This document shows positions 12,431-24,440 of a DNA stretch of 64,000 nt, piece after piece. This stretch comes from Hanleya hanleyi. Lineage: Eukaryota > Mollusca > Polyplacophora > Lepidopleurida > Hanleyidae. The translations under genes and the position numbers were made by a program. Every line of letters starts with the position of its first letter. Position 1 is the stretch's first letter. Below the pieces are notes generated by a model, which saw nothing but the letters and a program-made list of their open reading frames with translations, was not told the DNA's origin and did not search any database. The DNA lies in contig JAVTVY010016188.1 of assembly GCA_036873755.1 (NCBI GenBank), positions 1-64,000 of the forward strand. Reading direction: 5' to 3'.

Positions 12431-13202
12431 CGGGTCAGCTTGGTATTATGACCGTTTTTTTTAGCTTTTCCAAACGAAAAGATTATATTTTGAATTGAAA
12501 CTTTGGGAGAGAAATCTACTACTTTGGAAGCAGCTTCTGTGTGCTTTTCGTGTCCAAAGCTGATTTAGGTCGCGCCTGCGTCCCAGATGAAAAAAAAAGA
12601 CTTTCTGGGGAGTTCTCGAGTGAGCAACATTGCTATTATGGCCGTTTTGAGACATAGATATATTTTGCGGGAAAACTGTGAAAGTGTTTCATCTGAATTG
12701 ACCCTGTGTAAATTATTCAGACAGTACTTAATCCATTGACTAAATTTCTGACAGTTTTGGGAAAGTTTTGTGTGAGAAAATGTGGTCTACTTGAGGCACC
12801 TCAACAGTGTCTTTGAGTAATGATATACTATTATAGTGGTCGAGAGTGGCATTTGTTTCAGAGTCACTTGTTTCAGGGTAATGATTCAAATAACAGTAGT
12901 TGACAGTGACAATTCAAGGTGTGATTAATAAAAGGTGGTTTAGGTATTTTTCTTTTATTCCTAGGACTCGATTAAGAAATTCCCCAACAGAATTTGAAAT
13001 GAAAAAGTATGATAAATTTTCTAACATTTCCGTTTTATTATTAGAACATCATCCTATGAGGCCGAAATTTTCAAAAATTATCTGTAGTTATCATCTCTTC
13101 AAACCAGTAAAATTTTATTCAATTCCATCAACGTTGTGCGTGCAAGGAAACATAACGACCATAATGGAGGATGGCCATAATACTAAATAGCAAGCTGACC
13201 CA
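12431..13202. mobile_element. Mariner-like non-autonomous element with TA flanks, about 770 bp
   Basis: The ends read [C/T]GGGTCAGCTTG at 12431-12442 and the reverse complement at 13191-13202. Each is followed inward by TATTATGRCC, and there is a TA dinucleotide outside each end. The TTATGGCCGTTTT-type motif recurs inside (12444, 12636 and inverted copies at about 13155-13180). Open frames inside give no transposase motif. The TA flank suggests a Tc1/mariner-type TSD, but it is only two bases. Confidence 0.65.
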
Positions 13203-13875
13203 TATAATGCGCTATTATTTATTTTTATTCTGAATTCTGACAAGCTGCCTCAGTTATTTGAATTAACAGACTGATTGATGGAGAAGACTTGAATCCAGTG
13301 CAATTATGCAGTGGCAGAACTGGGAAAAATCCCAGATTTTTTAACTGGGAAATGCTATTGTGACAGCTTCAGTCCTAAAGATGGTATTAATGTGGTGATA
13401 TTGGTATTTTGGTGAAGTGTGGCCCTTGAAGAGACCTCAGTAACAGTGTTAGAATGTTGACTATGTGACAGAAGGTGTTGTCATACACACCCACTCTCTC
13501 CCAGAGGAATTCTTGTTTTTCTAGCCCATAGAACAGGTCAGTGGAGCAGGCTGTACATGTGTGTGTGTAAATGTCATAGTTCAGTGGAGGACTCCAGCAA
13601 GGTCATCAAGGTAGGAAGTGTGACATCCTCTGGCAAGGTAATAAAGGACATGGCCGGTCAGGCATTACAACCACTCCTTCCCTCCCCCCTTTAAGTGCAG
13701 TTACAAGGTACAGGTATTGTTAGGCTGGCATTGTTTGGGAAGATTCCACCAACAGTGTTGTCAGGTGTGACCTTCAATGTTGGAGTGGAGATTTCATTCT
13801 AAAAATCCAGAACCAAGATTTCAACTTTGAGGTAGCAAATGCTGTGCTGTTCTGGTGGAATTGGACTGTTTTCAG
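13203..13875 (+). other. Candidate 5' non-coding exon ending at a strong donor
   Basis: The sequence up to 13875 ends TTTTCAG followed by GTAAGC, a near-consensus splice donor. The preceding several hundred bases lack a repeat signature and are GC-richer than the surroundings. It could be the first, untranslated exon of the synaptotagmin-like gene, whose first coding exon begins with an acceptor at 21664 and so needs an upstream exon. The 5' end is not definable from the sequence. This is a weak inference. Confidence 0.2.
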
Positions 13876-15480
13876 GTAAGCATTTCAGGCTTAATTATTA
13901 ACATTAATAATACTGATAACTCTAACTTAACTGTCATGGAGTGTTTGGACATGTGGAATGGTTTGAATGTTGGAAAGTGACCTCCCCCCAAACTCTAGAA
14001 TAGTTCTGATATTTGCATTTCCTTTTAACATGTAAATTGGATTGTCCATAATGATACTTCTCCATTTGTGACTTTTTTTCAAATTTGTGAGTTGGTCTGC
14101 AATTGATATAATGCTTGGTGAGTTTACCTGTTGATTTTTCTTTAATGTGATATATTCAAGTTTCTGGCACACACAGGTACGTTACACTGTATATACATGT
14201 TCCATTCTTTGAGGGCGTACAGGTATACATGTTACAAAACTCAAGTTTTCAGAAGTAAATGTTTCATTTATTACAAAACATCTACACTTGTACACACAAG
14301 TATTATATGTTAGATGTAGTGGCCCTAATCTGTTTATCTGGTCGAGAAATGACATGTTTGAAGTCTACCATTTTTTAAAATAAAATTGTCCCCCCTGTAT
14401 AATAGTATGTGGCGAAATCAGATGTTCCTCACATTAAATAGAATAGCATTGTGCCTGGATTTGGTTTAAAAAACCTCAGAAATGGACAAAAGACCTACAT
14501 TAAAACTTGTAAATACATAATACAGTGACCATAGGCCAGTTCCACAATAACCCACAAGCCATTCAATAAATTATGAAATAATATTAAAAAATATAATAAC
14601 TACATGAATTTAGAAATAACAGTTTGAATATTTGCTGTAATTCAAATAATATTTTCATAGGCAAAAATTTGAATGCATTGAGAGTAGACAGGCGAAATCT
14701 GCCATTTTGGACAATCCAGTATGAATTAGATGTATTTTAATTCAGTTGAAAGCATATATGTTATTCATCTTGTCCAGTACATGATCATATAATATAAGCT
14801 TATAGGTACGGTATCTGCATTCCCATGCATTGTCGTCGTCATTCTGTTTGTGAACCATATGCTGTCGTGTACACCTTTATGTTGTCTAGCACCTGTTACT
14901 GGTAACCGGGATGAGAATGTCATTACCTGTGCTGGTATTCTATAGACACGAGACTATACTGATGATATCACTGTTGTCATTGGCCTGAATCATAACGTAT
15001 ACACTGCAAGGATGATGCACATTTGTACGTCAGCCCTCGCATGATAATACAGGTACAGGTATAAATGGGAGTGTTCAGATGGTCAAAGTGGGCGAAGAAA
15101 TGTACAAAATATTTGGCAGACAATTTTAACCATTCCCCAGATATTTGCTTCTAACATCAAACATGGCAGGTTACATGCACATACATGTACATGAAGAGCG
15201 ATGTCACCTGCTTGCTTCTAACCAATCAGAGTTGTGATTTTCCATGCGAGTTCTTGAGCTGTCATTCACATATAACATGCTGTTCAGAATATGTATAGGG
15301 CCTAGTCTAATCTCACTGTCCAGTTGTAAAACAAAAAAAAACTAATGTAATCAACATGATATATTTGGTGCCCTGTGGAACTTCTAGGGATTGACCCAGG
15401 TATCATCATGCACACCCCTAATTCAGAAACTCCAGCTGTGATAGGTGAATATAGGGTAAGGGGGGGTGGCATTCCTATCA
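13876..15480. other. Intergenic or intronic, no feature recognised
   Basis: AT-rich with several TACATGTA-type palindromes. A TATAAATGG box-like string lies near 15060, with nothing to confirm a promoter. Confidence 0.5.
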
Positions 15481-16200
15481 CAGCTCAGAGCCGAGGTAGG
15501 TTAAAATGTGGCGATAAAAGCTGACCTTCCGAAAAGTGCCTTTTTGCAATCTTTCTCTGACGAAAATAGTGAAACGGGAGAGAAAAAATATGCCAATTCG
15601 ATACAGTTTGACTGACCTGAGCTTCTTTGACCATGTACCATCTCTTATGACTGTTTGAGACTCAAAAAAATTAGTGGCGACAAAGAAAACATAATAAACG
15701 CTCGGTTTCTATGTTTACTGCCTTTCTCTCAGATTGCAGCACTACGAGTCTTGGGCGCGCGTGCGCACTAGAATCGTGACCTTTCTGATCACATGACTAA
15801 ATACAGCAGTTTGATTGTCTGACTGTGGTGAAATGGACGAGTCATGTGATCAGAAAGGTCAATCGCGAAATCTCGTTCTCTCAACAACACTTCTACGAGA
15901 CTGAAAAATGGCGGCAACTTGACGAGTTTGATGACAAAATCGGAGTTTGGAAGGAGATTCCGTCTAACGGAATGAGTCATTAGTTGATCATGAAAGTTCT
16001 GGAGATGTCAAATCATATTATTTATTTGATAAAATGCTTTTCGTGCCTCTGTCTCAATTCCCCATGCCGTGTGAAGTGAAAGATCTCGAGTGACTGACGT
16101 CCTATTTGTTTCTTTCTGTTTCTGTCTGTAACAGTGATTCGGGCTAAGGAGCCCGGTTCGACATCAACTCCCCCAAAAAAAGACTCCTTCAGTAGCCGAT
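15481..16200. promoter_or_regulatory. CpG-richer segment with a perfect 22-bp inverted repeat; possible promoter
   Basis: Around 15750-15770 is GGGCGCGCGTGCGCAC. At 15777-15798 and 15840-15861 lies a perfect 22-bp inverted repeat (TGACCTTTCTGATCACATGA and its complement), separated by 41 bp. Each arm holds a TCACATGAC E-box-like core. A YY1-like AAAATGGCGGC follows at about 15905. These features fit a TATA-less promoter, but could equally be part of an unrecognised transposon. Confidence 0.25.
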
Positions 16201-16201
16201 G

Positions 16202-16715
16202 TTTTCGGGCTAGCACACCCCAGGTCATTGGATTGACCTGGCTGTAGTGTCACTGTGCAAGAATTAAGGGCCTCAGCTTCTCAGACAGCTTGTCATAAGA
16301 GGCAACTAAGGGAGCTTCTTGAAATTGGGGTATACTAGGAACTGGCATAAGGCATTCTAAACAGAGAAGCATGGTGCGCTGTGTTGGAACTCCTATGAAC
16401 TCCATGCCATACAGTTTGGAACTCGGCAGACAAAGGATGGCTTATGCCATAACATGCAGCAGCATGGGGGGAATGGCCTAACTGTAACTCTAATCCATCC
16501 AGATCAGAACACCAAACTGGGCATGGTGTATCCCATTTGAATAACCAGCATATGCCATCCCTACCAGGGAACTCAGTTCCTAATTTCACGAAGCTCCCTA
16601 ACTGGGACACCCCTTGGGTTTCTGGGAATAAAAAAGAATAGAATAGAACTTGTCATGATATGACTGAAATATTGTTGAAAGCGATGTTAAATCAATATCA
16701 TTCACTCGCTCGTGT
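16202..16715 (+). mobile_element. SINE (CACTCACTC-tail family) interrupted by a MITE
   Basis: The head CACACCCCAGGTCATTGGAT leads into AAGAATTAAGGGCCTCAGC and CAGCTTGTCATAAGAGGCAAC. After the nested element (16310-16598) the body resumes as ACTGGGACACCCC, and the 3' part is GACTGAAATATTGTTGAAAG with ATTCACTCGCTCG. The same segments recur at 24441-24610. This is the style of a molluscan tRNA-type SINE; no A/B boxes are clear in this copy. Confidence 0.7.
16310..16598. mobile_element. PIF/Harbinger-like MITE, 289 bp, TSD TAA, nested in a SINE
   Basis: The ends GGGAGCTTCTTGAAATT and (reverse complement of the right end) GGGAGCTTCGTGAAATT match at 16 of 17 positions. TAA flanks both sides (16307-16309 and 16599-16601). 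A 3-bp TWA target duplication and a GGG start are typical of PIF/Harbinger. Dropping the element and one TAA makes the host SINE text continuous. There is no coding capacity. Confidence 0.8.
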
Positions 16716-17950
16716 CTCATGCTTGTTCACATTACATTTTTACCCCTCAGACTATCAGGCTGTGGGGTCTTGTCATCAGCATCTACGTCCAGTATTTTCA
16801 GATGCACAGCTTTGTATTGGATACTTACTACCACATTCATTTTCTAGCCGCTTCCCATTAATACTGTGCCCTCTGAAGGCAACATGGAACCTCTATAGTT
16901 AAAATATATTTCATGAAACTGGTGAATGAAAATATGACTTCGGAATGTACATTTGTTCACTACAATTGTTTAATGCCTCACATCTCGTGAGTTATCTTCC
17001 CGCCTTTAACAAAAAAAATATTTGTGATATTTAAGTGTAAACATGCAGTATCCTCCTTGTACATTGTCCACAATATGGGTCATAGGAATATTTGAAGTTA
17101 ACTGTTCAAATTATCCAGCTGATATAAATCATTTTGGCATGTACGTGTATTGATTCGTTGATGAATGTAGGTCATGTACCATTGAATAATTCTTTTTGTG
17201 CAACTGTGAAGTTTTCTGGTGCAAATTCCGTATTAATATGAATATTAGTCCAATTGATTTAATATGCCTTGATTATTAACCTATCGGATAGATTTAAGCT
17301 AATTGGATCACAGATCACATTGTGATGTTTGCAGATAATCTTGATGAATCTACTATTAACCGCTCATCGGTTGAATGGATTGACCTAATATTTCAATTAT
17401 TTTTTAGGGGGGGGGGGGGGTGTACCAGAGTTCATGTGAACGGCTAGCGTAATTATCTGGCTCAACAAACATGCTGTATATGATGTGTAATTACATACAG
17501 GTATTTGTACCATTATTCATCACTTGATGACATGTATCAGTGCTTAGACCATTGATTATCTCTGGATTTATTAAGCTTTTTTTCACACTTTGGACATATA
17601 TCTATCATGTCTATCATTGATGTAGTCTTCAAAATATTTAGATACCTCATTTTTGCAGCTGTCAAGTGATTCATGCCTATGACATATGGCATGTGTCATG
17701 TCATATGTTTAATATAGATTTGAAGAGTACATGATGTAACAAATTCACTCGAGGCAATTTTATGGATATTACTCCTTTATTGCTCTGGAGCGTTTTCTGT
17801 AGGCTTTAAAGTTGGTTGATTTTCCCATTGAGCCTGTACCTGACATCTTACAGCATTTATAGGATATTAATTTATCATGATTAATCTTGAGTAATCTTGG
17901 TCAGACTGATTTCAAGAAAATAAAAAATATCCCAAAATTGTGGAGATGGC
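16716..17950. other. No gene recognised; G homopolymer at about 17408-17420
   Basis: AT-rich non-coding DNA. The G run is a simple repeat and potential G-quadruplex or assembly-error site. Confidence 0.5.
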
Positions 17951-18140
17951 TGCCCTATTTCTTTTTGTTCAGACGGCAAAAGTTAGCGAACATTCCTACA
18001 AATTTCACTAGCTGCCTTCTCAGTTCTTCGGATAAAGAACATATCCATGCCACAGTATGTAACCTCAGTTGACATAAAGATGTTTTTTCTGCTTCTAAAT
18101 CTTAAAATGTTGTTTCAAGAAATTAGAAGAATTAGATACC
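17951..18140 (+). mobile_element. Degraded copy of the TACCCTATTTC MITE family
   Basis: The body (TTCAGACGGCAAAAG, ACAAATTTCACTAGCTG, AACATATCCATGCCACAGTA, CTCAGTTGACATAAA) matches the copies at 32081-32346 and, inverted, 43966-44187. The terminal repeats are eroded here. Confidence 0.7.
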
Positions 18141-18504
18141 GTACTGGTAATTGAATATTTAATCAAAGGAAAAATTCAACTCTTAGTGGACAAAATACTT
18201 CAAATTAAACAAAATAAAGCAAATAAGTCGATATTTCTGTCATTATTTAATAGATGCATAGAAAATGTAAAAGGATAACTGAAAACCTTTGCATTTTACT
18301 GTTCTCCTCCACATATGGTCCTCAATGTACGGTCATCCATACTGGACTAGCAATGCTGATCTACATGTAGAGACAACCCTATGGTTAGACCATGCACTAT
18401 TTATGTTTGCAGTAATAAACTTGAAAAATAGTCCGTTCTGTGGGTTCAAATTCGTGAAAATCACTCATTTTGTATAGGATTTCACAAAATTTTGTTTAAT
18501 AAAA

Positions 18505-18552
18505 CACGAAAAAAAAAAAAAAAAAAAATAATAATAAAAAAATAAAATAAAA
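18505..18552 (+). repeat. Poly-A / AAT low-complexity run
   Basis: A long A tract followed by AATAAT and AAAT units; no other feature. Confidence 0.9.
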
Positions 18553-18744
18553 TTTGCTGATTCAAACTGTGTACATGTAATCCTGAAATACATAGGTGGG
18601 TAAGGTTACGACAAACGTAATTAATTGTGAATGGCCTCAATTGTCTGTAAATTCCTATTATCTACTTGTACAATAGTATACATGTCTAATTACATGTATG
18701 CAGATTTGTATTCTGCCTCCTGAAAAGCTGGAACCACACTGCTG

Positions 18745-18940
18745 TCTGTGGTGACCTTGTGGTAGAGGCCTCGCCTCACAAGCGATAGGTCCCAGGTTTG
18801 ATCCCAGACCGAATGATACCATTGACTTAAAAGATGGAACTTGGACTGGTTTACCCAGGTCCAGATAATGTGACTGGGTCATTGTGATATTACTGAAAAA
18901 TTGTTTAAAGCGACATTAAAATCCTGCTCACTCACTCTGA
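18745..18940 (+). mobile_element. tRNA-derived SINE
   Basis: The head has A-box-like GTGGTAGAGGCC and B-box GGTTTGATCCC spaced as in a tRNA. The body contains GACTGGTTTACCCAGG and ATAATGTGACTGGGT, and the tail is ATTACTGAAAAATTGTT, then GACATTAAA and CACTCACTC. The tail ends about 25 bp upstream of a candidate splice acceptor at 18962. Confidence 0.75.
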
Positions 18941-18962
18941 AAATCTGTCTTTTCATTTACAG

Positions 18963-19311
18963 AACGACATTCACAGATGGATTACATGGACTTATAATTG
19001 GCTAGATCTGATTGGTTGAGAAGAGAGATGATATGAGAGAGATAGACCCCTCATCACTCCAGAGTAAAGTACTATAGACTAGAGACGGCAGTATTTGTAT
19101 GGATTCTCGTGACAGCACTGGGAGACACCTGTAGATGACATTTGGAGCTGGGATCCAATCCTACAAATTTGCATATTAACTCTGTGTTGTTGTTGCTGCT
19201 GTTCCAGCAGGTTATTTCATGTTCTGTACTCAAAGACTGTGTGTGACATGATGGTGCTCAACTTTACTCATATGCTCCTTACAAAGGAGACTGGATGAAT
19301 GCTTGGGAATG
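18963..19311 (+). other. Candidate 5'UTR exon of the synaptotagmin-like gene
   Basis: The segment is preceded by a pyrimidine-rich CTGTCTTTTCATTTACAG acceptor and ends GGGAATG before GTAAGA, a good donor. It has no long open frame, as expected for a leader exon. The first coding exon at 21664 starts with an acceptor, so at least one such exon must lie upstream. It is placed here by splice signals only. Confidence 0.35.
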
Positions 19312-20579
19312 GTAAGAATATTTTTGATAACTTATTATCCGTGATTACCATGAGGATAAAATAACTCAATGTAGTGTTAGACAACCATTCCAACATTGAA
19401 TCAATAAATTAGACTTTATGGCACCTTGTTTTGGCAACATCTAATAACATGAACAATTTTGAACACTTGGAAAAGGAATATATTATTCAAATTTTAAAGT
19501 CTGCTTTGAAAATATCAGATTATTAGGACCCTACCTTAAGTTTACATAACTTGTACATGTAAATTAGTGTTATTTACTTCGTAGGCCTACAGGAAGTCCA
19601 AATTATTTCTAAAATTGTCTGAAATCATTTTTGTTTTGTAGTTTTATTTTTCTGCTTCAGTAATCATTCTCCATATACATGAATGTTACATGTACATGTT
19701 ATATGAATTCAAATATTCAAACTTAAAATTACACTTTTTAACTCTGTGAAAATATATATATTTATGTAGTCGCTTTCATTTGGTTTGTTTGCTTTATTAT
19801 CGTGCATACCACGTTTATTCGAGGATGACAGTTTTGCTTCAGTGAAATCCATGAATGCCGGGGAAATAATTTGTCCCAGATCCTGAGGACTCTGCATAAT
19901 TCTACGCTGAGTGGCCATGTGCCTTTTCTGTGTGATCTCAGTGCAATGTATATTGGTCACGCTATGTTCTACCTGAGGCAGAGATATTTTCCAGGCTAAT
20001 AAACACATTTATGGCGAAGCTGTTTTATTTTATTTCACCCTATCAAATTATTCGCTGAAAACAGAGTCTCTCATTCCTACTTGTGTATCTCCAGTTTATG
20101 ATGTTAAATTTCAAGAATTTAGGGCGCGTTGTTTTGAAATAGTGTGTCTGCAAGATGCGAAGCTGGTAGATGATTGAAAGCCTCCATACTTCCGGTATGA
20201 TGTGCCCGTGCCACTCAAAGTTTGCACCAGTATGTAACATGTATATTATTTCAGTATTGGTTCATCCTGTGTACTGTTAAAATTAGTAGAATTCAGTCAT
20301 AACATGCTAAGCAAACATATGATTTGGTAAAGGGCAAGTTAGCTAGCCTGATTATTAATTCAATTTTCATCTCACCTGATTAATGAAGGTGATATGTAAT
20401 TAGGGGAAGATTGTGTGTGTACACATGTGATAAATTATTCTCAATCTTCCCAGTCATGCCAGTAGCGATTATCTTCAAATTTATGACTGGTTGGTTCTTT
20501 AAACCAGTTAAATGACAGTTTTAACTGATAACTGACTTGTAACTCGGCGCAAAACTGTCCCAATTTTTACTTCTCAGCC
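19312..20579. other. Presumed intron, no feature recognised
   Basis: AT-rich, without repeats or open frames I can support. Confidence 0.4.
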
Positions 20580-21345
20580 CATCGGTATTGTAAATGGCAT
20601 TTGGTTGTCCAGTTGTCTAGTTGTTCATCCATCAACAATTTCCGTTCTAGGCCATATCTCAGTTACTATTTGATGGACAACTTCAAAACTTATGTGGAAG
20701 ATACTAATAGTACCTTCTAGATGTGCACTGTTGAGTGTTTTTTTTTTTTTCATATCTTGACAATTTTCCACAGAGTTATGGCCCTTTATCCCATCAGTAA
20801 TCAGTTTAACATGTAATTTTCTGGGCCATCTCTGTTATTATTTCGATGGGATGCTTCAAAACTTACATGGAATATGCTTAGTACTTTGCAGATGTGCACT
20901 GTCAGGAATTTTTTATCCCCTTCAATGATTTTCCATGGAGTTATTGCCATTTACCTTGCTGTAAAGTTTCTTGTCTTGTCCATAATTTGGTTACAACATG
21001 TATTTGATGGACAATGGATTATGCAGATGTGCCTGCGCACTGTCATTTTTTTGTTACAATGATTTTTTCACAGAGTTATGGCCCTTTATCCTAACAGCGA
21101 TTTCTTGTCATATCTCGGATACTTGATGGACAACTTAAAACTTGTATTGTAATATGCTTAGTACTTTGCAGATGTACACTGCCAGGCTTTTAATACCTTT
21201 CGATGATTTTCCACAGAGTTATTGCTCTTTATCTTGATTACTTTGATGGACAACTCCAAACATTAATTGGATGCTCATTAACTTGCAGATGTACTCCGTT
21301 AGGATTTTTACGTCTTTCAAAATCCTTTCATTCAACTGTTTGTAA
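20580..21345 (+). repeat. Diverged tandem repeat, unit about 135-165 bp
   Basis: The landmark GAGTTAT, following TTTTCCACA, recurs at about 20773, 20938, 21073 and 21217. It is preceded in each unit by TTAGTACTTTGCAGATGTGC and TTTGATGGACAAC-like strings. The same family forms arrays at 26440-27316 and, more distantly, 36500-36960. Confidence 0.85.
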
Positions 21346-21713
21346 GTTGCCATATATACATGTACGAACATACAGCTTTTGAGGAAGAGGGGTCAATGCA
21401 AATACTGTTTGTTAAAATGTGTAAATGCACATGTAGCAGAGCATCTTAGTTTGATAACTGTCTGTCCATTTTTTTTAGCAAAATTACACAAAAAATATAT
21501 TCAACATGCAGTAATAAACTCCCTAATCCAACCATAGATGACCTGATTAGAGATGTTAAACGTTCAGTCTGTTCAATGTTTTGTCATTTTAAGCTTTTCC
21601 GCTATTTTTGAACTTGATGATCATTAGTAACTCTTATTTTATTTTGTATTTATTTACCTGCAGACATGAATTAATAGATGGTGCTTATAGTTAGCTGACC
21701 AGTGCCTTCAAAG

Positions 21714-21844
21714 ATGAAAGACCAAAAACCTGGACCAGAGGAACTTCTGGACTTGGACAACTTGACAGAGTCAGAACGAAATCGAATCCTCGATGTTCTC
21801 AAACGTGATGATGAACTTCAAGATGCTCAAAATACTAGGATCAG
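21714..21844 (+). CDS. SYTL-like: Slp-like gene, coding exon 1: SHD1 Rab-binding helix
   Basis: The exon begins at 21664 after the acceptor TTTATTTACCTGCAG; translation starts at the ATG at 21714 (residues 1-43, codon 44 split). The peptide holds LLDLDNLTESERNRILDVLK followed by RDDELQ. This is the conserved start of the Slp homology domain SHD1, a helix that contacts Rab27-type GTPases. The start codon choice rests on this being the first Met before the conserved segment, with a stop (TAG) upstream in frame-adjacent leader sequence. The donor is ATCAG followed by GTGAGA. Exon limits are firm by phase: AG joins T of the next exon to give Ser. Confidence 0.85.
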
Positions 21845-22514
21845 GTGAGACCATTGAGTCTGCTCTAACATTCTATTTTAATACTGAACCTGGTGGACAA
21901 CTATGACTTCCACCAGTCACTGCCAAGGACCTTCTCTTCACGGCTTGGAAGTATTTTTCTCCAAAGTGTGACAAAGTGCAAAATGTGGACCTAAATTGCA
22001 CAAAAGTCTAAAAATTGTTCACAGTTTTAACGATTGTTGAGAAGTCATAACATTATACGTTTTCGCAACAAAGTTGCAAAGAGACACATACATGGAACAC
22101 AAATTCTTATATATATAATATTGTTACTCTTTCAGACACCCTGCTTTAAAATTTAACATTGTGGAAAAGATGTGAAGAAGTGAGACACACTATAGTTGGT
22201 AAAAAGTAGAATTGAAACATACTGTTTGCAAATCCTAGCTGAAAGCCTGGGCATACATGTGTGTGTACAGTGGACCCCCTGTAGATGTATTACTACTGAA
22301 ATGAAAAGCTACCCCTCTATGATGTCACCTGTGGTAGGGAATTAAACAGTCTGCTTTTGAAAATGTTCAAAGCTATTTCTTGGTTGTTAAAAACATCTTC
22401 CTGAGAATTTGATAAACTGGTACTTTATTCATGTATAAACTATATGAAATGTATGTGTTTGTATGTACATACATGTATATATCACTCCCCAATTATCCTT
22501 TGTTCTTCTTCCAG
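21845..22514 (+). other. Intron 1 (670 bp)
   Basis: GTGAGA donor and TTCTTCTTCCAG acceptor. It contains no recognisable element. Confidence 0.8.
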
Positions 22515-22727
22515 TGAAATCAAATCCGAGATCAATGCGATACGCATGAAAGGTGTCCTTCGACAAGGAGAGGATGGGGCGAAAATCTGTAGTCGTTGTC
22601 GTGAACCGTTGGGATTTATTTTCAATACCGGTGAAATATGCCCGCAGTGTAAATACAAAGTGTGCAAAAACTGTAAGGAGAGCACTTTTCATGGAGCCTG
22701 GGTCTGTGTTCTGTGTTATAAGAGAAG
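22515..22727 (+). CDS. SYTL-like: Slp-like gene, coding exon 2: FYVE-related zinc finger
   Basis: Residues 44-115. After EIKSEINAIRMKGVLRQGED, eight cysteines appear at about 69, 72, 86, 89, 94, 97, 108 and 111 (C-x2-C, x13, C-x2-C, x4, C-x2-C, x10, C-x2-C), the pattern of the two-zinc finger between SHD1 and SHD2 in Slp, Slac2, rabphilin and RIM proteins. All eight zinc ligands are present. KICSRC and FHGAWVCVLC are diagnostic. In this family the finger positions the two helices that grip the Rab; it lacks the basic RKHHCR motif needed by true FYVE domains to bind PI3P. The donor is GAGAAG followed by GTATTA. The split codon AG+A gives Arg with the next exon. Confidence 0.93.
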
Positions 22728-23034
22728 GTATTAATACTTCCATTACCAGTACATTTAGTATAAGGCATAATCATTGATATATATTCACCAATATAATTGC
22801 AGGTAACACTTTCACTTGGAATTTACAGATAAATAAGATGAATATGTTGAAATGGTGTCAGAGATAAGTTTCTATAAGCTTCCATGAGCTTGTTTCAGAC
22901 CCTTTCAGCATGATCAGAAAGGAGAATCAGAATGTAAAACATTTTATTTATCTATCTCTCCATTCTTCACTTTCTATGGTACTGACGTAACTTGATAATA
23001 GTGAATACAGTTCCTTTATTGATGTTGTTGCTTA

Positions 23035-23320
23035 CTGAATTGCACTGCGGTTGCCTAATGGTTAGAGCATCGATGTCGTATGTGAGAGGAACTGGCCGTT
23101 CTATTCCCTGCCGGGTCATATCAAAGACTTGAAAAATGGATTTTCGCATATACTCAGCATTAAGAGGGTAGAACAAGGACTGGTTCACTCAGTGTCAGTA
23201 TAATGTGACTGAGTGGGGTGTCATGTCTGCCTACATGTATGGCATGATGGTTCAGTGGAACAGCACTATAAAATGGCAGCATTAAGCCTGCCTTTTCATG
23301 AGTAGGCACACCTCTACATG
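23035..23320 (+). mobile_element. tRNA-derived SINE
   Basis: A-box-like TTGCCTAATGGTTAGAGC and a B-box-like CGTTCTATTCCC form the head. The body, GGACTGGTTCACTCAGTGTC followed by AATGTGACTGAGTGGGGTGT and ATGGTTCAGTGGAACAGCAC, is shared with the copy at 45640-45960 and with part of 18745-18940. Confidence 0.75.
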
Positions 23321-23749
23321 TACTTCAAGTCTCATTTGTGAAATTAGAGTTTTCAATTGCTTATAAATAGCTGTATTATGGGTATGTAGGTCCTGCACAT
23401 TTTGCCACTTCGTTTTAATGTATAAGCAAGACAGTTCAAAAGGGACCTCTCAAGTTCAATGATTTTCAATGCTGATGTTTGTCAATACTGTTGACATTTG
23501 TCTCTGGAACTTGAAGGTATTACTTGTGCAGTACGAACTGGCAGATTGGGGGCCAAAATCCAGGGAAAGGGGCCATGATCCTCTGGCTGTCCATCCATCC
23601 ACCCACCCTGCTGGCTGATTTTTGCTATCCTCTAACATAACATGTCACCCTGCTCCCCCTCCAGTATTACATACATAATGACAGATCCCCAGGAGCAAAT
23701 GTCTATATGTTCATGATAATGTGGCATCACTTCATTCTCAGTACAGCTC

Positions 23750-24440
23750 CATGGGGTTTCTGGGGGATTGACCTGTGATGTTGCTGTGCATACCCCAGGG
23801 ATTGACCTGGTGTGTTGCTGTGCACACCCCAGGGATAGATCTGTGGTGTTGTTGTGCACACCTCCTGGGATTGACCTGACCTGCCCTGTTGCTGTGCACA
23901 CCCTGTGGATTGACCTGGCCTTTTGCTGTGCACACCCCAGGGATTGATCTGTGGTGTTGCTGCGCACACCTCCTGGGATTGACCTGACCTGTTGCTGTGC
24001 ACACCCTGGGGATTGACCTGACCTGTTGCTGTGCACACCCCAGGGATTGATCTGTGGTGTTGCTGTGCACACCCCCTGAGATTGACCTAACCTGTTGCTG
24101 TGCACACCCTGGGGAATGACCTATGGTGTTGCTGTGTACACCCTAGGGATTGACCTGTGGTGTTGCTGTGCACACCCCGGGGATTGACCTGACCTGTTGC
24201 TGTGCACACCGCAGGGATTGATATGTGGTGTTGCTGTGCACACCCCTGGGGATTGACCTGACCTGTTGCTGTGCACACCCCAGGGATTGACCTGTGATGT
24301 TGCTGTACACTCCCTGAAGATTGGCCTGACCTGTTGCTGTGTACACCCTGGGGATTAACCTGTAGTGTTGCTGCGCATCCCCTGGAGATTGGCCTGTGGT
24401 GTTCCTGTGAATACCCCAGGATTGTTCTGGCCTGTTTGCT
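23750..24440 (-). repeat. Minisatellite of about 35 bp, built from a SINE head
   Basis: About 19-20 units of the form GTTGCTGTGCACACCCC followed by AGGGATTGACCTG with 34-38 bp spacing. It runs straight into a SINE body (AAGAATTAAGGGTCTCAGC at about 24460). The unjoined SINE at 16202-16256 has a single copy of the same words in the same order (CACACCCCAGGTCATTGGAT, TGACCTGG, then CACTGTGCA). The open frames through this array on the minus strand are repeat artefacts. Confidence 0.88.
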
